Positions 43,018 through 51,144 of a stretch of DNA of 64,000 bases are shown in pieces. Within the stretch, counting starts at the first letter, position 1, and every line of letters begins with the position of its first letter. The position numbers were made by a program, and so were the translations under genes. The DNA is taken from the NCBI GenBank assembly GCA_045603585.1, contig JAZUMK010000013.1, positions 1 to 64,000 on the forward strand, given 5' to 3'. The notes beneath the pieces were generated by a model. It worked only from the letters and a program-made list of their open reading frames with translations, was not told where the DNA came from and searched no databases. The DNA comes from SFEL01 sp045603585 (GTDB taxonomy: Bacteria > Bacillota > Clostridia > Christensenellales > CAG-138).

Positions 43018-44262
43018 ATGAGCATCGTCAAGGATATGAGCATGGCCGAATACGGCCGTATGAAGATAGAATGGGTACAGGATTTTATGCCTGCCCTGTG
43101 TGCGATCAAGGCGCGCTTCGAAACGGAACAGCCCTTTAAAGGATTGAAAATAACCCTCTCCATCCATATGGAAGCAAAGACTGCATTTCTCGCCCTGTGC
43201 CTTGCCGCAGGCGGCGCAGAGGTGCATGCCACCGGATGCAATCCTCTCTCCACACAGGATGACGTTGCCGCAGGCCTTGCCTCCCTTGGCGTAAATACAT
43301 ACGCAAAGTACGGCGTAAGCGCCGAGGAGTATGAGGAGCTTCTCATTGCTGCGCTTTCCTGCCATCCCGATCTTATAATTGACGACGGCGGAGATCTTAT
43401 GGAGCTGCTTTCCAACAAGCGCAAGGATCTGCGGGATAATGTAATAGGCGGCGCCGAGGAAACCACCACCGGCATACATCGCCTTAAGGCAAGGGAAAAT
43501 GCAGGAATTCTGCCTTTCCCCATGATGAACGTAAACGATGCCAAGTGCAAGCATTATTACGATAATAAATACGGTACCGGCCAGTCCGTATGGGACAGCA
43601 TAATGCATACCACCAATCTGCTGGTGGCAGGCCGCACCGTTGTTGTTGCGGGCTATGGCTATTGCGGCCGCGGTGTTGCCATGAGGGCAAAGGGCATGGG
43701 CGCCAATGTTATCGTAACCGAAATAGACCCCATCAAGGCCCTTGAAGCTTCCATGGACGGCTGCCGCGTTATGACCATGGACAAGGCCGCTCCTGAGGGA
43801 GATATTTTCGTAACCACCACCGGCTGCAGGGATGTTATCACCCGCCGCCATTTTGAGGTGATGAAGGATAACGCATTCCTGTCCAATGCAGGCCACTTCA
43901 ATGTGGAAGTGAACGCCGATGAGCTGGAAGCCATGGCGATAAGGGTATACAAGCGCCGCAATGATATCGTGGGCTATGAGCTGCCCGATGGACGCACTTT
44001 GAACCTTCTTGCAGAAGGCAGACTGGTAAATCTTGCCTCCGGCAACGGCCATCCTGCTGAAATCATGGATACCAGCTTTGCAATACAGGCCCTTTCCCTT
44101 GAATATCTTGTAAAGTATGGCAAGGGCTTGGATAAGAAGGTATACGAAGTGCCCAGGGAGATAGACGAGGCTGTATCCCGTCTCAAGCTGGAAGGCTGCG
44201 GCATGGAGGTCGATGTGCTGACTCCCGAACAGGAAGCATACCTCTGCGGCTGGGAAGTATAA
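43018..44262 (+). CDS. ahcY: Adenosylhomocysteinase
   Basis: A 414-residue NAD-dependent enzyme hydrolysing S-adenosylhomocysteine to adenosine and homocysteine. Visible features are HMEAKTAFL, DDGGDL, EETTTGIHRL, the NAD-binding VVAGYGYCGRGVA and GHFNVEVN. The length is that of the short form (about 405-420) lacking the insertion seen in many eukaryotic and proteobacterial enzymes. AAAGGAG precedes the ATG. Divergent to the deaminase gene. Confidence 0.95.
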   Translation: MSIVKDMSMAEYGRMKIEWVQDFMPALCAIKARFETEQPFKGLKITLSIHMEAKTAFLALCLAAGGAEVHATGCNPLSTQDDVAAGLASLGVNTYAKYGVSAEEYEELLIAALSCHPDLIIDDGGDLMELLSNKRKDLRDNVIGGAEETTTGIHRLKARENAGILPFPMMNVNDAKCKHYYDNKYGTGQSVWDSIMHTTNLLVAGRTVVVAGYGYCGRGVAMRAKGMGANVIVTEIDPIKALEASMDGCRVMTMDKAAPEGDIFVTTTGCRDVITRRHFEVMKDNAFLSNAGHFNVEVNADELEAMAIRVYKRRNDIVGYELPDGRTLNLLAEGRLVNLASGNGHPAEIMDTSFAIQALSLEYLVKYGKGLDKKVYEVPREIDEAVSRLKLEGCGMEVDVLTPEQEAYLCGWEV

Positions 44263-44278
44263 AATCATAAGAATTATC

Positions 44279-44316
44279 AAAACACAGCGGAAGACAACAA
44301 TACGCTGTGTTTTTTA
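44279..44316 (+). terminator. Intrinsic terminator after ahcY
   Basis: AACACAGCG/CGCTGTGTT nine-bp stem with a 13-base loop and T-run. Confidence 0.85.
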
Positions 44317-44388
44317 TTGCCGGATATTCAGCCGAAACTGAGTTAATATGCCGAAAATAAGCATATTATGATACTGAGGTGAGTAAAA

Positions 44389-44634
44389 TTGGCCAATTTG
44401 AGCTTTTGTGACATACAGCGAAAGGAAGTAATAAACCTGAGGGACGGCTCAAAGCTGGGATGCATATGCGACCTTGAGGTGGATCAAGGCTCAGGGGTGA
44501 TACGGGCCGTGGTGGTGCCGGGGCCGCCCAGATTTTTTGGAATGTTCCGCAGCGACGAGGAGCTGGTAATACCGTACAGCAGGATCAGCATGATAGGGGA
44601 TGATGTCATACTGGTGGATGTAATGCTTAAGTAA
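44389..44634 (+). CDS. YlmC/YmxH-family PRC-barrel protein
   Basis: An 81-residue single PRC-barrel domain protein, sporulation-associated in Clostridia. The start is TTG 44389, six bases after GAGGTGAG. Typical features are LRDGSKLGCICDLEVD at the N-terminus, GRPP-like VVPGPPRFFGMF in the middle and VIPYSRISMIGDDVILVD at the end. Function is unknown; sigma E or G control has been reported for relatives. It precedes nrdR. Confidence 0.88.
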   Translation: MANLSFCDIQRKEVINLRDGSKLGCICDLEVDQGSGVIRAVVVPGPPRFFGMFRSDEELVIPYSRISMIGDDVILVDVMLK

Positions 44635-44714
44635 TTTTCAAATGGATATGGTAAAAATGCGATATGTATGGTATTATGCTGATAAGCAGTACTATATTTA
44701 GGGAGGACTCCCCA

Positions 44715-45170
44715 ATGAAATGCCGTTATTGCCTCAGCACCGAAAGTAAGGTCGTAGATTCCCGCCCAACCGAAGACGGAACCTCTATCCGCAGGCGCAG
44801 GGAATGCATCAGCTGCGGAAAACGCTTCACTACCTATGAAAAAATCGAAGAGATACCCATAATGGTGGTCAAGAAGGACGGAACCAGAGAGGCATTCAAC
44901 AGCGAAAAGATACTCTCCGGCGTGCGCAAGGCCTGTGAAAAGAGGCCTGTTTCCGCTGTTGAGATGGACGAACTGGTGGACGGCGTAGTCCGCGAGGTAT
45001 TCAACTCTCTCGAGCAGGAAGTGCATACCGACGATATCGGTCAGCTGGTAATGGCAAGGCTTAAGGATCTGGACGAGGTGGCATATGTTCGCTTTGCCTC
45101 TGTTTATCGTCAATTCAAGGATATAAATACCTTCATGAATGAGCTTAAGCTTCTTTTGGGAGAAAAATAA
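44715..45170 (+). CDS. nrdR: Transcriptional repressor NrdR
   Basis: A 151-residue repressor of ribonucleotide reductase genes. The N-terminal zinc ribbon has CRYC near residue 3 and CISCGKRFTTYE. The ATP-cone follows from about residue 48 (VVKKDGTREAFNSEKI). ATG 44715 lies behind GGGAGG. It is located just before pgeF, three bases from its start. Confidence 0.96.
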   Translation: MKCRYCLSTESKVVDSRPTEDGTSIRRRRECISCGKRFTTYEKIEEIPIMVVKKDGTREAFNSEKILSGVRKACEKRPVSAVEMDELVDGVVREVFNSLEQEVHTDDIGQLVMARLKDLDEVAYVRFASVYRQFKDINTFMNELKLLLGEK

Positions 45171-45173
45171 TAA

Positions 45174-46025
45174 ATGAGCGTTATATCAAAAGAAAAGGCC
45201 GCGCTGATAAAGCACGGCTTTATTTACAAAAAGACACCGGCCGGAACGGGCCTGTATTGTGCCCAAATGCTGGAAGATACAGGCGGGGTAAAGCATGGTT
45301 TTTCCACCCGCGAAGGAGGAATAACCACAGATCCGCCCTATGCATCGCTGAATCTCAGCTGGAATCGCTGCGGCTCTGAGGAAGAGGTAATTGCAAACTT
45401 CCGTATATTTGCAAAAGGCGCAGGGATAAACTATGACGACATGGCAGTGGTGAATCACGAACACGGCAATGTGGTGCTTCGGCTGGACAGGGAGCATCGG
45501 GGACGCGGCTTTTCATTGGAACCGCTGCCTTTCTGCGACGGCATAGTTACAAACGACCCATCTGTTTCCCTTGTAACCTCCCATGCGGATTGCGGAGCAT
45601 ATTTCTTTTACGATCCTGTTCATCGTGCCATCGGCATGGCGCATGCAGGCTGGAAGGGAACCTTTCTTCGCATAGGCGCCCGTATGGCGAAAAAAATGGC
45701 AGAAGAATACGGCACCGACCCTGCGGATATTATCGCCTCCACAGGCCCAAGCATATGCAGGGATTGCTTTGAGGTGGATGAAGATCTGGGAGATAAATTT
45801 GCCGCCGAATTTGACCAGGATGGCATAACCCGCCCCGGAAAGCCGGGCAAGGCATATGTTGACCTTGAGCTTGCGGCAGCCGTTCAGTTTATAGAGGCAG
45901 GCATCAGGCCGGAAAATATTACCCTGATGAATGCCTGCACGTACGAAGATAAAAATATGTTCTTTTCACACCGAAGGGACAAGGGTATAACCGGCTCCAT
46001 GGCCGCCTTTATCACGCTGGTATAA
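45174..46025 (+). CDS. pgeF: Laccase-domain protein, peptidoglycan editing factor family (PgeF/YlmD)
   Basis: A 283-residue multicopper-oxidoreductase-fold protein. The zinc/copper ligands are His in NHEHGNVV, Cys in TSHADCGAYFFYD and His in GMAHAGWKGT. In other bacteria the family hydrolyses N-acetylmuramoyl-L-Ser precursors or acts on adenosine. The start lies three bases after nrdR. Confidence 0.93.
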   Translation: MSVISKEKAALIKHGFIYKKTPAGTGLYCAQMLEDTGGVKHGFSTREGGITTDPPYASLNLSWNRCGSEEEVIANFRIFAKGAGINYDDMAVVNHEHGNVVLRLDREHRGRGFSLEPLPFCDGIVTNDPSVSLVTSHADCGAYFFYDPVHRAIGMAHAGWKGTFLRIGARMAKKMAEEYGTDPADIIASTGPSICRDCFEVDEDLGDKFAAEFDQDGITRPGKPGKAYVDLELAAAVQFIEAGIRPENITLMNACTYEDKNMFFSHRRDKGITGSMAAFITLV

Positions 46026-46047
46026 TCACCAATAATTGCTTGCAATG

Positions 46048-46091
46048 AACGTCCCCTTTTGTGCCATGCTAGGGTAAAAGGGGACGTTTTT
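46048..46091 (+). promoter_or_regulatory. Hairpin covering the ribosome-binding site of the next gene
   Basis: AACGTCCCCTTTT (46048-46060) and AAAAGGGGACGTT (46076-46088) pair perfectly over 13 bp and are followed by T5, so it can act as a terminator for pgeF. The 3' arm also contains the only Shine-Dalgarno-like AAGGGG before the ATG at 46092. Confidence 0.7.
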
Positions 46092-46670
46092 ATGCCTGAA
46101 TATATTGCAATAATCATATGTGTTTTTATACTTGCCGCCACAGGCGGGCTGAAAGCCGTGTGCGGTGCCGTGGGAATAAGCCTGTTCGGAGTGTGCTATA
46201 CTCTGATATGCGTTATTGCCATGTCTGTATTTTATATAAGAATAGGCGTGGAAATAAGCATAAATCTCGGCGCGGCAGTTTTGATATGCCTGCCGGGAGC
46301 GCTGATGAAAAAGCAAAACAGCGAGGCTTATGGGGTCGGTGCGGTGATGCTTACGGCAATAATGATCGCCCTGCTGAAGCATCGGGGGATGATGTATGGG
46401 GCGGACAGCGGTTTGCTGTGCGGCCTTATGGCGGGAGCTTCGGCGTTGGCGATGTGGGATAATCCCGTATGCGCAGTTTGCTCAGCGGGGTGCATACCGG
46501 TGATCGTATCCGTCATTGGTTCCTTTTTATCCCTTGCATTTTCCGGATACGCCGCTGTGGAAATAGGACATGATACAATAGCTGCCCAGCTTATTGCTTT
46601 AAGCATAAGCTTTGCCGTAATCTGGATACGCAGCCTGCAGCCCCAAAATGCTCCGGCAGAAAAAAACTGA
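46092..46670 (+). CDS. Hypothetical integral membrane protein preceding spoIIIAA
   Basis: A 192-residue protein with about five or six hydrophobic helices and almost no soluble part. ATG 46092 is immediately behind a long hairpin; an upstream frame start at 46059 lies inside that hairpin loop region. I do not recognise a family. Position before spoIIIAA parallels the small membrane gene yqhV of Bacillus, but size and sequence differ, so no homology is claimed. A terminator separates it from the spoIIIA operon. Confidence 0.7.
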   Translation: MPEYIAIIICVFILAATGGLKAVCGAVGISLFGVCYTLICVIAMSVFYIRIGVEISINLGAAVLICLPGALMKKQNSEAYGVGAVMLTAIMIALLKHRGMMYGADSGLLCGLMAGASALAMWDNPVCAVCSAGCIPVIVSVIGSFLSLAFSGYAAVEIGHDTIAAQLIALSISFAVIWIRSLQPQNAPAEKN

Positions 46671-46686
46671 ATATAAGACATTTTTT

Positions 46687-46714
46687 AACCGCCGTTATAC
46701 ATCGGCGGTTTTGT
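46687..46714 (+). terminator. Terminator before the spoIIIA operon
   Basis: AACCGCCG/CGGCGGTT eight-bp stem with T-rich tail. Confidence 0.75.
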
Positions 46715-46716
46715 GT

Positions 46717-46744
46717 TATACCTATGAACTATTTCATAGGTATA
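46717..46744. repeat. Perfect palindrome upstream of spoIIIAA
   Basis: TATACCTATGAA and TTCATAGGTATA, 12-bp perfect arms with CTAT between, ending about ten bases before the spoIIIAA ribosome-binding site. Either an operator or an mRNA hairpin. Confidence 0.75.
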
Positions 46745-46765
46745 TATAGAAACGGAGGACAAGGT

Positions 46766-47608
46766 ATGGAGCGGAGCTGTCTTAATGTACTGCCAAGGGG
46801 AATAAAAGAGCGGGTAAGCGAGCTGCTCAGGCAGGATGATGAGGAAATCAGAATATCGGCAGACAGGCCGGTCCTGATTATGGGGCAAAGCAGGAGAAAG
46901 CTGGATATCATCACCACGGCAAAAGACTGCGAGGACCTGCTGGAACTTATATGCGGTCATTCCGTATTTGCCCATGAGGAGGAGCTGAAGGGTGGGTATA
47001 TCACCCTTGAAGATGGCTCCCGCGTAGGTATGGCGGGGAAAATGACAGCGGCAGGCATGACCATGCCCCATAGCTTTAATATACGTATCGCCAGACAGGT
47101 AAATGGAGCGGCGGATGGTTTTTTAAGGCACATTCTGCAGGGCGGACTGCATAGTGCGCTGCTGGTATCAGAGCCAGGGGCCGGTAAAACAACGGTGCTG
47201 AGAGATACGGCGAGACAGCTTTCGGGATTGGGATATAAGGTGGGAATAGCGGATGAGCGGGGGGAAATATCAGCCCCGGTAAAAGGCATACCGGAGCTTG
47301 ACGTGGGATACGGAGACGTGATATGCGGCTGCGGCAAGGCGGTGGGCATGACAATGCTGATACGGGGGATGTCGCCGGAGGTACTGATAACCGACGAGAT
47401 AGCGGCCGATGAGGACGCAGCCGCGATATTGGATGCATCTGCATGCGGAGTAAAGGTTATAGCCAGCGCCCATGGCAGCGGCAGCGGCATACTTAAAAGG
47501 CCGGGCATAAGCAGAGCGATACAGGAAGGCGCATTTGAGAAGATCCTGCTGCTGAAAGCAGAGTATGGCAGCAGAAGCATATCTGACATAACCGGGGAGG
47601 TATTATGA
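46766..47608 (+). CDS. spoIIIAA: Stage III sporulation protein AA
   Basis: A 280-residue AAA-type secretion ATPase of the feeding-tube/channel complex between mother cell and forespore. ATG 46766 follows ACGGAGG. Motifs: EIRISADRPV-like N-terminus, Walker A SEPGAGKTT near residue 138-146, IADERGEI, and Walker B-like LITDEI. First gene of the eight-gene operon, whose members overlap or nearly touch. Confidence 0.95.
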   Translation: MERSCLNVLPRGIKERVSELLRQDDEEIRISADRPVLIMGQSRRKLDIITTAKDCEDLLELICGHSVFAHEEELKGGYITLEDGSRVGMAGKMTAAGMTMPHSFNIRIARQVNGAADGFLRHILQGGLHSALLVSEPGAGKTTVLRDTARQLSGLGYKVGIADERGEISAPVKGIPELDVGYGDVICGCGKAVGMTMLIRGMSPEVLITDEIAADEDAAAILDASACGVKVIASAHGSGSGILKRPGISRAIQEGAFEKILLLKAEYGSRSISDITGEVL

Positions 47609-48105
47609 GGATAATGGGAGGATTGGCGGCCTTTATAATATGCATGCTTATGGGCTGGGGCAAGGCTTCGGCTTTTAAGATGAGGGAAGATATCATGTTT
47701 GCCTTTTCCGCAGATATACAGGCATTGGCCGTGGAAATGGAATACCGCCCCCGCAATATAAAGGACATGGTGTGCATGCTTGAACAAAGCAGCCTGAATG
47801 AATTCTGGCGGATGTTTTCCGATGGGATAGATGCTTCCCAAAGCGCGGAACAGGCATGGCGGCATGCAGTGCAGGAGTATAAGGGATTTGATGTGCTGAA
47901 TAACGATGAACGTTTGCTTATAGCGGAGGCGGGCCGCCTGATGGGACGGCAGAATATGCAGGACTGTATAAGCTCATTGAAACAGCGAAGCATTGAGGCG
48001 GCAAAGCGGGCGGAAAGGATAAATTGCGAATGTGCAGGCAAGGGAATGATATACCGCAGGCTGGGCCTGCTGGGGGGGCTTGCCGTTATGCTGCTGATTG
48101 TATAG
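47605..48105 (+). CDS. spoIIIAB: Stage III sporulation protein AB
   Basis: A 166-residue protein with one N-terminal and one C-terminal hydrophobic segment and a helical middle resembling type II/GspF-like proteins. It overlaps spoIIIAA by four bases. Family-like features include MEYRPRNIKDM and the C-terminal CAGKGMIYRRLGLLGGL. Confidence 0.9.
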   Translation: MRIMGGLAAFIICMLMGWGKASAFKMREDIMFAFSADIQALAVEMEYRPRNIKDMVCMLEQSSLNEFWRMFSDGIDASQSAEQAWRHAVQEYKGFDVLNNDERLLIAEAGRLMGRQNMQDCISSLKQRSIEAAKRAERINCECAGKGMIYRRLGLLGGLAVMLLIV

Positions 48106-48115
48106 GAGGATGGGG

Positions 48116-48313
48116 ATGGATATTGAACTGGTATTGCGTATTGCAGGCATAGGAATATTGGTAGCCGTGATATGCCAGCTGCTTAAACAGACAGGGCGGG
48201 ATGACATTGCAATGCTTGCTGCCCTTGCCGCATTGGTACTTACTCTGAGCCTTGTGGTTGGAGAAATAGGGCAGCTGCTTGATCAGGTAAAGCGCATATT
48301 CGGGCTTTACTGA
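48116..48313 (+). CDS. spoIIIAC: Stage III sporulation protein AC
   Basis: A 65-residue membrane protein with two helices. ATG 48116 follows AGGAGG; the frame is open a little further upstream but without that site. It contains the conserved QTGRDD after the first helix. Overlaps spoIIIAD by one base. Confidence 0.94.
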   Translation: MDIELVLRIAGIGILVAVICQLLKQTGRDDIAMLAALAALVLTLSLVVGEIGQLLDQVKRIFGLY

Positions 48314-48708
48314 TGGAAACAGATATGCTGAAGCTTTCGGCTGTTGCGATTATCGCTCTGTGTGCCGTGCTGATACTGAGAAAGTATCGGGAGGAGCTTG
48401 CCATGCAGGTTGGCCTTGCTGCGGGAATAGTTATACTGTCAATGGCGGTAAAAACCGCAGGGGAAATATCCTCAATGGCCAACGGCATGATGGAAAGATA
48501 CGGATTGGATCCTTTGGGGATGAAATCAGTAGCAAAGATGATCGGCATTGCGTATATAGCTCAGTTCAGCGCGGATACGTGCAGGGATTGCGGAGAAAGC
48601 TCTCTTGCAGGGAAGGTGGAGCTGGCAGGCAGATTGATGATGGTCACGGCGGCAATTCCCCTGATAACATCCACCGTGGAAGCAATAGGAGGGCTTATGG
48701 GACAATGA
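48313..48708 (+). CDS. spoIIIAD: Stage III sporulation protein AD
   Basis: A 131-residue protein with three to four membrane helices. The conserved central segment MKSVAKMIGIAYIAQFSADTC and later AGRLMMVTAAIPL are present. Start and stop overlap the neighbouring genes. Confidence 0.94.
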   Translation: METDMLKLSAVAIIALCAVLILRKYREELAMQVGLAAGIVILSMAVKTAGEISSMANGMMERYGLDPLGMKSVAKMIGIAYIAQFSADTCRDCGESSLAGKVELAGRLMMVTAAIPLITSTVEAIGGLMGQ

Positions 48709-49817
48709 AATGGACAATATTGCTGCTGATGCTCATTTTGCTGCCGGGTATTGCAATGGCGGAGGAAGTGATAAGCGTACCGGCGGTGGAATACGATATA
48801 AGCCAATGGGAGCAGGCATGGCAGAATTTGCCGCTGGAGGTAAAAAGCTTGTTTGGCGGTATGTCAATAGGGCAGATACTGGAAAGCTATCGCAGCGGTG
48901 CAGCAGGAATAATTGACGTACAGGGGATAAAAAAAGCGTTTTTATATGGTTTTAAAGAGGCCTTTGGAGCAATAGGGGCGCTGATTGGAGCGGCAATTAT
49001 CATGGGATTGCTGGATATAATAATTGGCGGCAAAGAGGGGATAGGGGAAATGCTGCTGTTTTGTATAATGGGGCTTTGCATATCATCCATTACAAAGGCG
49101 GTATACAGCCAATTTTCACAGGCTGCGGAAACCGTGAACGGAATATCCAGAATAACCGAGATGACCTCACCTGTGATGATGACACTTGTGGCTGCCTGCG
49201 GCTCTGCAAAGACAGCCGCATCCTTGCCCGGGATAATATTGCTATGCAACGCCATAACAAATGGATTTAAAAAACTGGTTATGCCGCTGATACCAATAAT
49301 GTGCGGGTTTACGGCGGCATCCTGTATAACAGGACAGGGACAGCTGAAAGCCATGGCAGATCTGTTGAAAAGCGTGATTAAATGGAGCATGGGAATGGCA
49401 TTTGCGTTTTTTCTGGGGTCGGTCAGCATACGCAGCCTTAATGCATCCGGGCTGGACAGGGCGGGAATCAAAGCGATAAAGTACGCATTTGACAAATCCG
49501 TTCCTGTGGTGGGCGGTATGATATCCGGGACCTACGACGGTCTGCTGGCGGGGGCGGTGGTTTTAAAGAACGCGGCCGGCACCGCAGCGGTAATTTTGCT
49601 GATATTGTCTGCGCTGACTCCCGGGATAGCAATGCTGTCCACCATATTTGCGCTGAAGATCACCGGGGCGGTTTGCGGACTGTTTTCGGATAAGCGGATA
49701 TCCGGAATGCTGGAAGGAGCTGCGGAAAGCTGTACATATATGTTTGCGGTTGCGGCAACGGCGGCGCTGATGAATCTTATAACCATATCCGCAACGCTTA
49801 TTGCATCGGGGATATAA
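48705..49817 (+). CDS. spoIIIAE: Stage III sporulation protein AE
   Basis: A 370-residue polytopic membrane protein. ATG 48705 overlaps the spoIIIAD stop and lies behind AGGAGGG; the frame is open far upstream through spoIIIAD but that part is a shadow. A signal-like N-terminal helix (to about residue 19) is followed by a short exported segment and seven or so helices. Conserved pieces include SRITEMTSPVMMTLVAACG and DKSVPVVGGMISGTYDG. Confidence 0.94.
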   Translation: MKWTILLLMLILLPGIAMAEEVISVPAVEYDISQWEQAWQNLPLEVKSLFGGMSIGQILESYRSGAAGIIDVQGIKKAFLYGFKEAFGAIGALIGAAIIMGLLDIIIGGKEGIGEMLLFCIMGLCISSITKAVYSQFSQAAETVNGISRITEMTSPVMMTLVAACGSAKTAASLPGIILLCNAITNGFKKLVMPLIPIMCGFTAASCITGQGQLKAMADLLKSVIKWSMGMAFAFFLGSVSIRSLNASGLDRAGIKAIKYAFDKSVPVVGGMISGTYDGLLAGAVVLKNAAGTAAVILLILSALTPGIAMLSTIFALKITGAVCGLFSDKRISGMLEGAAESCTYMFAVAATAALMNLITISATLIASGI

Positions 49818-49819
49818 GC

Positions 49820-49993
49820 ATGGATACCATAAACAATACTGCGATAAAAATAGTTGCGCTTTTTTCATGGGTCTGCATATTAAAGCTTATGCTGCCGGTC
49901 GGCACGATGAAGCGCAGCGCGGCAAAAGCTGTGGACATAGCAGCTATGCTGTCCCTCATAAGAATAATATCGGGAGTACTGCCAAATGGCTGA
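49820..49993 (+). CDS. spoIIIAF: Truncated/minimal SpoIIIAF-like protein
   Basis: A 57-residue frame between spoIIIAE and spoIIIAG, exactly where spoIIIAF belongs. It contains ALFSWVCILKLMLPVGTMKRS and a second hydrophobic stretch ending IIRSGVL-like, matching the two N-terminal membrane helices of SpoIIIAF with the LLPxG loop. Normal SpoIIIAF is about 170-210 residues; the cytoplasmic/soluble C-terminal domain is missing and a TGA closes the frame inside the spoIIIAG start. Operon overlaps on both sides (two bases after spoIIIAE, eight bases into spoIIIAG) suggest it is still translated. Confidence 0.75.
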   Translation: MDTINNTAIKIVALFSWVCILKLMLPVGTMKRSAAKAVDIAAMLSLIRIISGVLPNG

Positions 49994-50546
49994 AGAGAGA
50001 AGAAAACCAATAATAGAAAAATTAGCGCTGAAGCTCAAGCAAAACAAAAAGCTGGAGCTTGGGGTTTACGGCGGTCTTGCGCTGCTTTGCCTGCTGCTTT
50101 GCATACCGGAGCGGAATGAAAGAAACGAGGCTGAGCTTCAGCCTGCGGCAGCCGCAGCGGAGGAGGATGAGCTGGAGCGGCGGCTGATGGATACGCTCAG
50201 CTGCGTGCGGGGAGCGGGCAGGGTAAAGGTGATGATAACCTACGATACCGGCACGGAAATCGTACCTGCCATGAATACCGATGTAACCTCCAGCGTAAGC
50301 GTATCCGGAGAAAATCAGACGCTTACCGAGTCATCCTCTCCGATTACTGCTTATCAAGATGGAGAAAATCAGGCAATAGTTCTTATGGAAAAGCAGCCTG
50401 TGGTAAGGGGCGTTATTGTTGTGGCGCAGGGAGCCGCGGATATATCCGTAAGGCTGAAGCTTCAGGCTGCGGTGCAGGCAGTATTGGGAGTAGAGGCTGA
50501 TAAGGTGGAGGTTTTGGAAATGGGAATGCAGGAAATGGAGGATTGA
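49986..50546 (+). CDS. spoIIIAG: Stage III sporulation protein AG
   Basis: A 186-residue protein with a short cytoplasmic basic N-terminus, one membrane helix (about 27-41) and a soluble ring-building domain (about 60-180) that includes RGAGRVKVMITYDTG and VRGVIVVAQGA. It forms a ring of the mother-cell/forespore channel. Its ATG overlaps the spoIIIAF stop. Confidence 0.95.
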   Translation: MAEERRKPIIEKLALKLKQNKKLELGVYGGLALLCLLLCIPERNERNEAELQPAAAAAEEDELERRLMDTLSCVRGAGRVKVMITYDTGTEIVPAMNTDVTSSVSVSGENQTLTESSSPITAYQDGENQAIVLMEKQPVVRGVIVVAQGAADISVRLKLQAAVQAVLGVEADKVEVLEMGMQEMED

Positions 50547-50550
50547 CAAA

Positions 50551-51054
50551 ATGAAGCTTATCAAAAAGTATCTGGTGCTGGCGGTTGTGGCGGTGCTGTT
50601 TGCCGGGGCTTTTGTGCTGAACATTATGGCAAACGGAGACAGTACTGAAAGTGAAGCCGATGTATTTGAGGAAGCTATGGCTGAGGATGCAGAGCAGACC
50701 GTACCCGCAGATTACTTTGAAACCTTTCGCAAGGACAGGGAGGAGGTAAGAAAGCTGGAGATGGAATACCTTGACGAGGTGATTGCCGCATCCGCTTCGG
50801 ATCAGGAGACCCTTGGAGATGCGCAAAAGCAAAAGCTTGCATTGGTGGATAATATGGAGAAGGAATTTACCATAGAAAGCATGATAAAGGCCAAGGGCTT
50901 TGAGGATGCGGCGGTAACCTTCCATTCGGGAACGGTAAACGTGGTAGTAAAGTGCAGCGAGCTTAATGAGGGTCAGGTGGCCCAGATATTGGATATCGTC
51001 AAAAAGGAAACGGGGGAGCCGGCCAGGAATATCAAGGTTATGGCAGGACAATAA
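50551..51054 (+). CDS. spoIIIAH: Stage III sporulation protein AH
   Basis: A 167-residue protein with one N-terminal membrane helix (about 6-27), a coiled region of about 60 residues rich in Glu/Lys, and a YscJ/FliF-like C-terminal domain (ESMIKAKGFEDAAVTFHSGTV split by helices, then IKVMAGQ). It binds SpoIIQ from the forespore. Last gene of the operon, four bases after spoIIIAG. Confidence 0.94.
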   Translation: MKLIKKYLVLAVVAVLFAGAFVLNIMANGDSTESEADVFEEAMAEDAEQTVPADYFETFRKDREEVRKLEMEYLDEVIAASASDQETLGDAQKQKLALVDNMEKEFTIESMIKAKGFEDAAVTFHSGTVNVVVKCSELNEGQVAQILDIVKKETGEPARNIKVMAGQ

Positions 51055-51104
51055 TGTATAAAATGCAAATAAATAAGTATTCGCTATGCATGAAAGACAA
51101 AATC

Positions 51105-51113
51105 TGGTATAAT
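51105..51113 (+). promoter_or_regulatory. Extended -10 promoter before asp23
   Basis: TGGTATAAT about 32 bp before the start; no good -35. Confidence 0.55.
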
Positions 51114-51144
51114 ATCATCAGAAAAGTATAAGGAGGCATATGTC

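Noticed and set aside
42922..44280. Minus-strand frame of 452 codons opposite ahcY
   Set aside because: Shadow of adenosylhomocysteinase; codon pattern follows the real gene on the other strand.
48360..48704. N-terminal extension of spoIIIAE through spoIIIAD
   Set aside because: The extension overlaps a conserved gene in another frame; ATG 48705 has its own AGGAGGG and gives the normal N-terminus.
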